This document shows, piece after piece, positions 54,948 to 64,000 of a DNA stretch of 64,000 nt. The stretch comes from Ceriagrion tenellum (Eukaryota; Arthropoda; Insecta; Odonata; Coenagrionidae). How positions within the stretch are numbered: position 1 is the first letter of the stretch; the number at the start of each line of letters is the position of its first letter. The notes under the pieces are model-generated. The model saw only the letters and a program-made list of their open reading frames with translations, was not told the DNA's origin and ran no database searches. Where the stretch lies: contig OY720643.1 of the NCBI GenBank assembly GCA_963169105.1, forward strand, positions 102,559,697 through 102,623,696. Direction: 5' to 3'. The position numbers and the translations under genes were made by a program.

Positions 54948-57900
54948 ATGAATTTTATTTTACAGTGGAACTGTAATGGTTTTTATCGTCACAAGGAAGA
55001 GTTAAACATTTTAATCCGAGATTTTAATCCGTTTTGTATTTGTCTCCAAGAACGCATTTTAAAATCACAGACATGGGTATTTTAAGAAATTTTAATGTTT
55101 TTAGATATGACGACACCAGCGGCTAGCGAGCCCAGGGTGGAGTGGCAGTTGCTATGCGAGAGGCCCTTTACACCTCTCGGGTACAACTGAATTCACCTTT
55201 TAAGGCAGTGGCGGTAACTGTGCACGCACCGGAGCCCATAACGTTGTATAACGTTTATTTACCAGAGTGCGCACCCGTCACTGAACGCAACCTCGTGGAT
55301 CTTGTCCATCAATTACCCAAACCTTTTGTGATTTTAGGCGACTTTAACGCTCATGACCCTTTGTGGGGTAGCTCTCGGAGGCAGAGCAATAGAAGAGGTC
55401 GGATTTTATCAAATTTTATACAAGATTTTAACCTCCTTTTACTTAATAACGGTGAGTAAACTCGTTTTAACAGTTTTAACGGAGAATTTTCCTCCATTCA
55501 TCTCGCCATTTGTTCCAGCAGTCTTTACACGAAACTTAACCTGTCCGTTCATACTGATCTCTGTGGGAGTGATCATTTTCCCCTTTTAATACGTAAAGAA
55601 GGAAATTTTAACCAGAATTTTATATCCCCTGGTAAATAGCTTACTCAAAAAGCTGACTGGCCAAATTTTAAAGAAAATTTTATGTTCAAATTTGACTCAA
55701 CTCGTGACGCAACACAAAACGTCAAAGTTCTGACTTCCGCAATCATAGAGGCGGCAAATATGAGCGTTCCACGGTCTACGGGCATCGTCCGTCGACCTCC
55801 TGTGCCGTGGTGGACAGAGGAATGCGCTAAGGCAATTAAATTGCGGAAACGAGCGCTACGAATATTTAACAAGTACCCGACGGAAACCAATCTTGCCTCT
55901 TTCCGACGTCTTCGTGCAAAAGCCCGACAAATTGTGAAAGAGGCGAAGAAGTCCTCCTGGATGGAATTTATTTCCGGTGTAAACCACAGGACTCCCGTTG
56001 CACAGGTATGGCGGAAGGTCCGAAGCATCTCGGGCTCCAATCAGCAATGCGGCGTTTCCGGACTAAAAGTCGATGACCGAGTTATTACTTCTCCCTCGGC
56101 TATGTGCGAGATTTTCGGCCGCACATTCGCCGAAATCAGCAGCGACGCCAACTACAATGCCGACTTCAGAGGTATGAAACATCGCTCTGAAGCATTATCT
56201 CTGTCGTTCCGAGAAACGCACGGCATTGCTGATTATAACAAAAGCTTTTCGCTGTGGGAACTAGCCTCGGCCATGGCGGACTCTCGGAATACGTCTCCCG
56301 GGATGGACAATGTCCACAATGTATTTCTAAAGAATTTGCCAAAGAGTGCATTGGCAGAGATCCTTCACACCCTCAACCAAATTTGGTTTGAGGGGAGATT
56401 CCCACAGTCCTGGCGGGAGTCTGTAGTGGTTCCGATACCGAAACAGGGGAAGGACAAGAATGACCCGAGGAATTATAGGCCCATTTCTCTTACAAGCTGC
56501 CTGTGTAAGGTTATGGAGAGAATGGTTAATCGCCGGCTTGTTTGGTGGTTAGAGCGGCGAAACCTTCTCTCCAGCATTCAATGTGGTTTCCGCCGGGGTA
56601 GATGTACAATAGATCATCTCGTACGGACTGATAATTTTATCCAGGAGGCCTTTCTTCTGCGCCAACATTGCATTGGAGTCTTCTTTGATTTAGAGAAGGC
56701 TTACGACATGCTTTGGCGCAGGAAAATCCTACAAACAATGCACAGTTGGGGCTTTAGGGGTAATCTACCCATTTTTATACGAAACTTTTTATCAAACCGC
56801 GGTTTTAGAGTGAGAGTAGGTAAGAGCCTCTCACAGTTTTACTACCAGGAAAACGGCGTTCCCCAAGGTTCTGTTCTAAGCGTCACGTTATTTGCAATTG
56901 CCATTAATGACATAGCTGACTGTATTAAAACTCCGGTAATGGGATCCCTTTTCGTAGACGATCTTGCAATCTTCTGCAGGTCGTCCACATTAGCTAGCGT
57001 TTCAAGAAAAACTCAGGTAACTGTCACAAAACTCAATGACTGGGCAAAAAGAAATGGGCTTCGTTTCTCTATTGAGAAAACTGTGTGTGTGCACTTTCAC
57101 AGATTGAGGGGTATCCATATAGCTCCGCAGTTACGCCTAGGAAGAAGTAACCTTCCTTTCGTGGAATCCGTTCGATTTCTGGGGATGACTTTAGACCGGA
57201 GACTGACATGGCAGGAACATATTCGCAATATAGCCCAGAAATGTCGCCGTGGTCTAAATATTTTACGTATTTTAAACAACACAACATGGGGCGCAGACCG
57301 CACCACCTCGATTTTATTATATCGTTCTCTGATTCGGTCTAAAATAGACTACGGGTGTTTCGTTTACTCTTCTGGACGAGAATCTTACCTGCGACCGTTA
57401 TCTACGGTCCACAACGCAGGAATACGGCTAGCCACTGGCGCTTTTAGGACCTCTCCTATCCACAGCCTGTATGTGGACGCTGGGGAGCCGTCTTTGGCTA
57501 CTCGCAGGCTAATGCTGGCATGTAGTTATGCGTCGAAAATTTTATCAATGACAAAACACCCATTTTTTAATATCGTTTTTACACCTAGGTTTTTAGATAT
57601 TTTTAACAGAAGGACGAGGGCTACCAGGCCGCTAAGTATTAGACTTTATGGACAGTATAGACATATCTCTGCCGGAGGTGTATCCTATTGGGTATTCAAA
57701 ATACCCACCATGGTCCATACCACGACCAGAGTGCCACACTGAACTGCACAAGCACCAGAAATCTTCTCTAACGTCCCATGAATACCAGAGCCTGTTTTAT
57801 GAATTCCTGGATAACCACCCGGACTTCGTCCCCGTGTATACGGATGGATCGATGTCCGGCTCGGCATGTGCTTGTGCAGTGTCCTCTGCACATCACACAG

Positions 57901-58640
57901 TCATAAAGGCGAGGCTCCATCCGTGGTGCAGCATATACAATGCAGAATTACTCTCAATTAAGACGGCCTTAGGAAATATAAACTGCAATTCTGGCAATTT
58001 CCTTATCTGTACAGACTCTCTAAGCGCTGTGAAGTCCATTTCAGCCTATTACCCACCTCACCCTCTCGTCCAGGATGTACAATGTGCTCTTCACTCCCTC
58101 ACCAACAAGGGAATTAAAATCTCCTTTATGTGGGTACCTGGACATATGGGAATAGCTGGTAATGAACGCGCAGACAAGGCTGCAAAGGAAGCATTACAGA
58201 TGCCAGAAATTATATGGAACATGGTGACTGCGGAGGACCTAAAGGTTATGTTTCGACGCGTTATTTTAGGCAAATGGCAAGAATCGTGGCATGGGAGTAA
58301 TAGCAACAAGCTCCGGACTGTGAAACCGGTAGTATCAGTGTGGCCCTCTTCCGTCAGGAATACTTGTAGGGAAGAAGTCGCAGTCACACGCCTGAGGATA
58401 GGACACACTGCCCTGACCCACTCATACCTCTTTACAGAAGAGAAGAGACAACTTTGGTGTGACGAGTGCGACTCCCCTCTGAGTGTGCGACACATCCTGA
58501 CGGAGTGTGATAACTACCGGTCTTCTCGCGATAAGCACAAGGTCAACGGTACCTTAGGACATATCCTAGGTGACTCTCCCGATTGCCTCACGCGAGTAAT
58601 TGCGTTTTTAAAAGAAATAAATGTTTTTAATAAATTATAA
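54948..58640 (+). pseudogene. I-group ORF2 polyprotein (endonuclease-RT-RNase H), copy F, few frameshifts
   Basis: Starts at an ATG before FILQWNCNGFYRHKEELNIL. The endonuclease has ILGDFNAHDPLWGSSRR (Asp/Asn catalytic block) and CGSDHFPLLI, with breaks near 55045, 55450 and 55640. The frame 55682-57742 carries the linker and RT: SPGMDNVHNVFLKNLPKSAL, NYRPISLTSCLCKVMERMV, FFDLEKAYDMLWRRK, NGVPQGSVLSVTLFAIAIND, GSLFVDDLAIFCRSS. After a frame change near 57650, 57648-58640 carries RNase H (PVYTDGSMSG, NAELLSIKTAL, ICTDSLSAVKSI, HMGIAGNERADKAAKEAL) and a C-terminal EEVAVTRLRIGHTALTHSYL with CDECDSPLSVRHILTEC. Endonuclease nicks target DNA, RT primes from it, RNase H removes RNA. Confidence 0.9.
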
Positions 58641-60532
58641 ATTTTTTATATGTATATGCGTATTATACAATGGTTCGCAAATTTTATCCCACACTAAGAC
58701 TTAAGCGATTTAGCTTCAATTATACAAATCTGGTATTATCTATGGACGAGAGTGGTGCGAAATGACCGCAGTAGTCGACGAACCCTTAATCAATAATTCT
58801 ACTACTACTACTATGAATGTTAGAGGTGATTTCTTTTGGGATTTGTAACCTAGCTATATTGCAAATCTTTTGCTTTAACACAATTTTATCACCCAACAGA
58901 ATTGCATTACCAATGGTTCAAGGAATTAGAAGGAACATATAGCATGGGGGGGTTTGGGTATCTGAGCCCCTCAGACCAAGAATTTATTGGGAAAAAGAGA
59001 TTTTAAAATGAATAATCTGAATATATGTTGCACACTTCACTGAGAGTACAATCACCCTCACTGAGAGGAAAAAATCTCTTACCTAGATGCCATTTTAAGT
59101 TTAACTACATTCAGTCAGCAGGTAATGCAAGCAGTTGTGCAAAAAAATTCAAACGCTAACAGAGTTATCGCCTGCTGCTTTGAAATTTACCCATCCATAG
59201 TGATGAAAATAAGTCCCTGTACACAAATATTTCCAACTGGGCGAATGATAGTAAACAAAGCACTTATCAATGCATTGAGATGGTTCTTTAAGGCATATAC
59301 ATTTTTTAAACTATTGAATCCTCATGTATGTGTAATTTTCGGTAGTAACAGAGCAGTAGTTAGATGCAATACATTTTCAAAGAAAGCCTTACTAAACTGA
59401 ATGCCATTAGTAAATATATTTTGCAAATGTCTCCAGTAAATATGAAAATATCACTAATTGCAATCACAATCGGGGTGCAACTCAAAAACAGAAACCTAAT
59501 TAGGTACCCCTCAACCGAATCAATTGTAACAATATGCCTATTGAAATCGTTCTTTAATGTCTAAACACTATCTAAAATCTTTAACCTGTAGTTAATCTGA
59601 TTCATCAATTGAATCGAAATTGAATTAATGAAAATCAAGTGAGTTGTCACATCGTTGGAGTACCGATTTCCTAGCGCCGTAAACGGTGGTCTCCACATGA
59701 TACTCTCAATAAAAAAAACACTTCAGGAGAAAAACTGCGAAAAGTAAATTACACTAACCCAATAACTCTTGGTTTTTCTCCTGCGTTAAACACAGTAATT
59801 ACTACTTAAGCATCGAATTAAATTTCGTTGCCGATCAAGGATTTGTGACGCGACAAATTACGCATAAGGAGAAACCACGCCGAAATCTAACTATTATAGC
59901 TGGTAGATAACAGAATATTATAACGTAACTAACCTTCCTCCATTCCTTCCATGTCTTTGAGGCCCCACCACAAGAATTTAGTTTTGTGGCTGCCTCCTGC
60001 CACAGCGCGGCTGCGTCTTTGGCGCCGAAAGATGAAGTAAATTTGCTTTTGGCAATGTTTTCATGCGCTGTAAAACCATTTTACGCCTTATTTTAGGAAA
60101 ATCATGGTTCTTATACAAATAGCAATGTTTGTACTTAATCAATCATTAAAATATGTTGCATGCTTTCTTACCTTCAACGAACTCCAAAAGTTGATTCTTT
60201 TGTTCCGCGTTGAGTTTCGCCATGGTTTATCTTCAACGGCATTGCTCGCCACACGCATTAACTTGTAAAAACTACAATGTACATTTCCCGGACAAACTTT
60301 GAATCACATCCGAAGTTGGCTGTGATTGGTTTAGGGTTCGTACACTGTGACGCATAGCAACGTTGCCACATCGCACCACCCGTAATCAGTCTCGCACGCC
60401 TGAATGATGTCGCATACGACCTTCAACGTTTCAAGCATACCAAAATACCGTTAGCTCGCGAACTGCTATTTCAGCAACGGGTCATCTAGTGCGTGCGACA
60501 GTAAGTCGCACGGTTTCGAGCATAGCCCCCCC

Positions 60533-60776
60533 TGGGGTACATTCTAGGCGATGATCCAGATGTTCTGAACAGCGTTTTGGCATTTTTAAATGAAACGCCT
60601 ATTTAATAGTATTTTAAGGATGTAAAATTATTTTTAATTTTGACGCAGCGTATATATTAAGTACTTTATTATAATACCATAATATGTAGTTACGTATTTT
60701 TTACAATTATGACGTGTAGTGGTGCAAAAAGACCATGTAGTGGCCGCACCCTATCAAGCCTACTACTACTAATTTT
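60533..60776 (+). repeat. I-group LINE 3' end, target of Harbinger copy 2
   Basis: GGTACATTCTAGGCGATGAT (LGDDPDVLNSVLAFLNET in frame) followed by the 3' UTR, the hairpin GGTGCAAAAAGACC...GCACC and (TAC)n. It aligns with 44870-45108 of copy E. The part that should lie on the far side of Harbinger copy 2 is missing. Confidence 0.85.
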
Positions 60777-60799
60777 CGTTACAGATTTCGTTGGTGCCA

Positions 60800-61140
60800 A
60801 CCCCTGCGGGTAGGGGGATGGAGAATTCTCCCGCAGTATCCCTGCTTGTCGTAAGAGGCGACTAAAAGGGCGGGGAGGTAAACCCCGAAAACAAACCCCC
60901 AGGCAGCAAAGGGATGCGTCCGGACAGTCTTGTGGGTCTACTGTCTGTGTGCGGCCATTCCACCTGGCCTGCGATCCACCCGCATGTTTGCCGTGTGCGG
61001 AGACCCGTAAGGGGGAGAAGGGGATCCTGGTGGGTGAGTTCTCTGGAACCCAGCCGGGTGTCGGATACCCGGTATGGACCGGAGTTCAATATCCCACTTC
61101 GGCCCTGGATTCCCTGTAAACGGGAGGCCGGGGGCTAGCC
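60800..61140 (+). promoter_or_regulatory. Conserved GC-rich 5' UTR of the I-group LINE family (probable internal promoter)
   Basis: The first 340 bases are shared with copies C (23418), D (36217), E (42626), F (53139) and the fragment at 10549: ACCCCTGCGGGTAGGGG, an imperfect repeat TACTCCCGCAGTATCCCTGC, GTCGTAAGAGGCGACTAAAA and GGGCGGGGAGG. LINEs must carry a promoter downstream of their own start site, and conservation here while the following 200 bases vary fits that. Promoter function is inferred. Confidence 0.5.
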
Positions 61141-61392
61141 ACCCCCGGTCAATCGGCTTGCCGTTAAGTTCGGTGGCGAGTGCTAGGGAGGTGGGGGTCT
61201 GCGTAGGGCGGTCGGAGATTCACGGGTTGGTGGGCCCGTTATATCGAAGACCCAACCCGAAACAGACGACCACTTTCAGGGTGCTATATCCCCTCGGGTA
61301 GCCCTGGCGACCACACCGGCTCGCGGTGTGGCGTCCCAAATGTGTGGCTCCATGGTGGGTGGGGAGCTCGGGGGACGAATGTTATCTAGGGC

Positions 61393-62565
61393 ATGGCGGA
61401 CAACAAACCTCCACCCCAAAAAAGATCCCGTCCGGATTCGGACGGGGGAGAAAATGTTTATGGCGCTAGTCAGCGCTATCTAGTGATGAGGTGCCAGAAG
61501 GAAGGGGAGAGCCTGAAAAAGGTTTCCCCCTTTCTTATTCGTAAAGTTCTGTCGGGTTTGGTTCCTGGGGATCTCAAATCGGCAAAAAAGCTTCGAGATG
61601 GCACACTGCTCATTGAAACGACAAACAGGGCTCAAAGTGAGAAACTTCTAAATACCGTAAAGCTGCACGACATTCCCGTCAAGGTCGAGGTACACCGTAC
61701 CTTGAACACCTGTCGGGGAGTGATTAGCCATTACGACTTACTTTATGTTGAGATCGACGAGATAAAGCGGGAGATGGCCCCACAGGGGGTTTGTGATGCT
61801 CGTCGACTCACTACTAAGCGCAATGGGGAAAGGGTCAACACGACATCTGTCATCCTTACGTTCGCGCGTGACGTCCTCCCCGACAAAGTGTTCGTCGGTT
61901 ATGAATCGGTCCCAGTGCGGCCATTCATACCGGCACCTATGAGATGCTACCAGTGCCAGCAATTCGGCCACATGGCCACACGATGCCAGGGCAAGGCCAC
62001 CTGCCCCCGCTGCAGCCTGGATAAGCATGACGGTGTGGAATGCACAAGTGACCCGCTTTGCGTCAATTGCGAGGGTGCCCATCCCGTGTACTCTCGTGAT
62101 TGTCCAAAGATGATCGAAGAGCGCAAAATCATGGAGATTAAGACGGTGGATAAAATACCGTATCTCGAGGCTCGTAAAAAGTATAGAGCACAAGTTGCCC
62201 CCACTTTTTCCAGGTCGTGGGCTCATGTCGCTGCCACTCCGATCGCAAAGGTCACAATCTCGACCCAGACGGATGAAAATGCCAATCAGGAAACTAAACC
62301 CGCAGAAGAGAAATCGGCCACTCCGGTTAAGGCTTCCAATCCGGAATCTAAGACCAAACCCACCGGTCCGGGGTCCCCTAAGCGGAACCCGGCCAAAACA
62401 TCTGCCGGGGCCACGCAATCCAAGCGTGGGAACTCGCAATCCCCCGGTCCGTCTGGCAAGGCTCGAAAGAGCACCCCAGAGCCAATGCAGGAGGATGAGT
62501 GTCTATCAGACACTGATATCCTCCAAGTTCGTAGCAAGGGGAAGAAAAATCGCATAAGACGCTGA
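61393..62565 (+). CDS. I-group ORF1 protein, intact (390 aa), copy G
   Basis: MADNKPPPQKRSRPDSDGGE start, then FLIRKVLSGLVPGDLKSAKK and VKVEVHRTLNTCRGVISHYD. The zinc knuckles are CYQCQQFGHMATRC, CPRCSLDKHDGVEC and CVNCEGAHPVYSRDC. The tail is rich in Lys, Thr and Pro (KPTGPGSPKRNPAKT) and ends with the acidic patch MQEDECLSDTDI and KKNRIRR. The layout is as in copy F, but many positions differ, so G is a separate subfamily. The stop is 65 bases before the ORF2 start. Confidence 0.95.
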   Translation: MADNKPPPQKRSRPDSDGGENVYGASQRYLVMRCQKEGESLKKVSPFLIRKVLSGLVPGDLKSAKKLRDGTLLIETTNRAQSEKLLNTVKLHDIPVKVEVHRTLNTCRGVISHYDLLYVEIDEIKREMAPQGVCDARRLTTKRNGERVNTTSVILTFARDVLPDKVFVGYESVPVRPFIPAPMRCYQCQQFGHMATRCQGKATCPRCSLDKHDGVECTSDPLCVNCEGAHPVYSRDCPKMIEERKIMEIKTVDKIPYLEARKKYRAQVAPTFSRSWAHVAATPIAKVTISTQTDENANQETKPAEEKSATPVKASNPESKTKPTGPGSPKRNPAKTSAGATQSKRGNSQSPGPSGKARKSTPEPMQEDECLSDTDILQVRSKGKKNRIRR

Positions 62566-62630
62566 CCTCCCCAATTTTTAACCGCTCGATTTTATCTTAG
62601 TTTATTTTTTCTATTTATTATTTCCTTTTT

Positions 62631-64000
62631 ATGGCTTTTATATTGCAGTGGAATTGCAACGGTTTTTATCGGCATAAGGAGGAGCTGGACGTTTTAATAC
62701 GTGATTTTAACCCGGTTTGCGTTTGTCTTCAGGAAACGCATTTTAAAAACACGGACAAGGGCATTTTAAACGATTTTAAGGTTTTTAGACTAGACGACAC
62801 CTGCGGCCAACGAGCCCAGGGTGGAGTGGCAATTGCTATCCGGGAGGCCCTTTACACCTCCCAGGTACACCTGAACACACCGTTTCAAGCGGTGGCAGTG
62901 ACTGTTCACGCTCCGCAGATGGTTACGTTATGCAACGTATATCTGCCGGAGGGTGCACCGGTCACCCGTTTTAATTTGGAAGCCCTTGTCCACCAGCTGC
63001 CTCAGCCCTTTATTTTACTCGGTGACTTCAACGCACACGATCCTCTATGGGGAAGCAGTAGAGGACAATGTAATCGTAGAGGACGGATTTTATCTTCCTT
63101 TATTACGGAGTCTAACCTAGTTTTATTGAACGACGAGGAGAAAACCCGGTTCAACAGCTTTACTGGTGACTTCTCCTCTATAGACTTATGCGCGACATCG
63201 AGCGTGTTTTTAAATAAACTGAGTATGTCCGTACACGACGATTTATGTGGGAGTGATCACTATCCCATTTTTATATTGAAAGACGGACGTTCTAACCCTA
63301 TTTTTATTCGGCAGGGCAACTGGATTATCCGGAGAGCCGATTGGGGTCGTTTTAAGAGCAATTTTACCTTTAAACACGACATGACGCTAAACAGCGTGAC
63401 TAACATTAATCATTTAACAAGCTGCATCATCGAAGCCGCGAATACAAGCGTACCACGGTCTCGCCGTCTCAAATCAAGACAATGTGTACCTTGGTGGAAT
63501 GAAGAATGCGCAGCTGCCATTCGCAAACGGAAAAAGGCGCTACAAATTTTTAAAAAGTTCCCGACGGACACGAACCTTTCCGCCTTCCGGCGCTTAAGAG
63601 CTAAGGCTCGGCAGGTCGTGAATAAGGCGAAGAAGGCTTCCTGGGTGGAATTTGTCTCGGATGTCAACTGTAGAACACCACTTACACAGGTCTGGCGCAA
63701 GATCAGGAGTCTATCGGGTAACCACCAACAGGTCGGCATCTCCTTTTTACATGGCAATGGCGATGTAATAACGTCTGAAATTACTATCAGCGACATTTTC
63801 GCCCAGCTACTTGCCAAAACCAGCAGTAACAGGAGCTACGACCCTACGTTTCTGAAAACCAAGGAGCGATTGGAGATGTCCCCGATAAACTTTAAGGAAA
63901 GACATCCCTTGGCGGATTACAACCTTCCGTTTTCCCTCTGGGAACTCAAATCTGCCATTGCTGACTCCCATATCACTTCTCCGGGACCTGACGAGGTCCA
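62631..64000 (+). CDS. I-group ORF2, 5' part (endonuclease and start of RT), open to window end
   Basis: ATG at 62631 gives MAFILQWNCNGFYRHKEELD; the frame stays open for 456 codons to base 63998. Endonuclease signatures are CVCLQETHFK (catalytic Glu), AVAVTVHAP, LLGDFNAHDPLWGSSRGQ (catalytic Asp/Asn), FSSIDLCATS and CGSDHYPIFIL (catalytic Asp-His). The linker VPWWNEECAAAIRKRKKALQ and WRKIRSLSGN follow, and the first RT block begins (FSLWELKSAIADS, SPGPDEV) at the end. All expected catalytic residues are visible in the endonuclease. The remaining RT and RNase H lie outside the window. Confidence 0.93.
   Translation, partial: MAFILQWNCNGFYRHKEELDVLIRDFNPVCVCLQETHFKNTDKGILNDFKVFRLDDTCGQRAQGGVAIAIREALYTSQVHLNTPFQAVAVTVHAPQMVTLCNVYLPEGAPVTRFNLEALVHQLPQPFILLGDFNAHDPLWGSSRGQCNRRGRILSSFITESNLVLLNDEEKTRFNSFTGDFSSIDLCATSSVFLNKLSMSVHDDLCGSDHYPIFILKDGRSNPIFIRQGNWIIRRADWGRFKSNFTFKHDMTLNSVTNINHLTSCIIEAANTSVPRSRRLKSRQCVPWWNEECAAAIRKRKKALQIFKKFPTDTNLSAFRRLRAKARQVVNKAKKASWVEFVSDVNCRTPLTQVWRKIRSLSGNHQQVGISFLHGNGDVITSEITISDIFAQLLAKTSSNRSYDPTFLKTKERLEMSPINFKERHPLADYNLPFSLWELKSAIADSHITSPGPDEV

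Larger units (their letters stand above)
53139..58812 (+). mobile_element. Full-length I-group LINE, copy F (5.7 kb)
   Basis: It begins ACCCCTGCGGGTAGGGGGAT and ends with GGTGCGAAATGACC...GTCGACGAACCC and (TAC)n. The 12-bp duplication ATGAATGTTAGA flanks it (53127-53138, 58813-58824), in intron 2 of the Myb-like gene. Order: 5' UTR of about 580 bases, ORF1, 58 bases, ORF2 (endonuclease, RT, RNase H, C-terminal Cys/His region), 3' UTR. It serves as reference for the shorter copies. Confidence 0.97.
50064..60223 (-). pseudogene. Myb/SANT-like Harbinger partner gene, copy 2 (5 exons)
   Basis: Exons on the minus strand: 60223-60172 (MAKLNAEQKNQLLEFVE), 60067-59934 (SSFGAKDAAALWQEAA), 52521-52334 (SWQDIKTSTKGKVAALAREG, GTPMEDELSSYQKRVFSLIG), 52205-51966 (Ser/Pro-rich) and 50402-50064 (ETAAERLLRVEERKLEEKER, then an expanded RRRGEGEEKE repeat, then FKRKKVELAEKSL). 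Exon 3 is open here, unlike copy 1. Exon 3 uses a weaker donor (GTTAAG), and exon 4 has frame problems. LINE F lies in intron 2 and the CR1-like LINE in intron 4. Confidence 0.8.
47350..60530 (+). mobile_element. PIF/Harbinger DNA transposon, copy 2, left end missing
   Basis: Homology to copy 1 runs from TGTTACTGTTATCC (47353; equals 20458 in copy 1) to the right end TTTCGAGCATAGCCCCC at 60530. The left terminal repeat and HARBI1 exon 1 are absent, so this copy cannot move on its own ends. The right flank continues directly into an I-group LINE tail (60533-60776), its former target. The copy contains the same CR1-like passenger and has the full-length LINE F inserted at 53139. Confidence 0.9.
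60800..64000 (+). mobile_element. I-group LINE, copy G, runs off the window end
   Basis: Starts ACCCCTGCGGGTAGGGGGAT; the first 340 bases match the other copies and the rest of the 5' UTR diverges (GGCCGGGGGCTAGCC, AACCCGAAACAG). ORF1 and the visible part of ORF2 have no stop or frameshift, unlike any other copy here. The upstream sequence CGTTGGTGCCA may be the target duplication, but the other side is not visible. Confidence 0.95.

Noticed and set aside
61738..62439. Minus-strand 233-codon ORF
   Set aside because: It is antisense to ORF1 of LINE copy G and shows no domain.

Overview
This window looks like nuclear DNA from an animal, most likely an arthropod. It has AT-rich spacers, spliced exons with GT/AG junctions, and a very dense, nested population of eukaryotic transposons: mariner, piggyBac, PIF/Harbinger, pogo/Tigger, Mutator-like, Ty1/copia, Jockey-type, CR1-like and I-group LINEs, and Penelope-like scraps. 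No bacterial operon, rRNA, tRNA or CRISPR signal was seen. The genus cannot be fixed from the sequence alone. I found no convincing single-copy host gene. A few exon-like pieces (2.9-4.4 kb, 13.2-15.5 kb, 47.0-47.2 kb) could belong to host genes or to unrecognised elements.

Layout, left end (0-17 kb): decayed pieces. These are a mariner split in two (60-437, 2117-2285), a multi-exon coiled-coil gene (about 2.9-4.4 kb, minus strand), a rearranged copia with one clear LTR (4.7-6.6 kb), a THAP-like exon, an unclassified repeat present twice (9.7-10.3 and 16.3-16.5 kb), a RNase H-like scrap, a Harbinger-type Myb gene, a Mutator-like transposase N-terminus, and a SAM-like exon with a downstream conserved domain.

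Middle (17-41 kb): a Jockey-type LINE on the minus strand is split by a PIF/Harbinger element (19026-30857, CTG duplication). The Harbinger carries a 5-exon HARBI1-type transposase on the plus strand and a 5-exon Myb/SANT-like partner gene on the minus strand. It is itself split by a CR1-like LINE, two I-group LINEs and a Penelope-like scrap. To its right a CR1-like RT remnant holds a nearly intact pogo/Tigger element (32856-35668, TA duplication) whose transposase ends in a PHD finger. A decayed I-group copy is split by another one (36217-39020).

Right (41-64 kb): a piggyBac (41355-46903) sits inside an I-group RT fragment with a CTAA duplication, and an I-group LINE is inside the piggyBac. 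A second, left-truncated Harbinger (47350-60530) has the same two genes and the same CR1-like passenger. It is split by the only full-length I-group LINE wholly inside the window (53139-58812). The window ends inside another I-group LINE (60800-64000) whose ORF1 and visible ORF2 are open, the best candidate for a recently active copy.

The unifying theme is one I-group LINE family (5' end ACCCCTGCGGGTAGGGG, 3' tail (TAC)n) that has repeatedly inserted into other transposons. At least nine copies keep a GGTGC...GCACC hairpin just before the tail.
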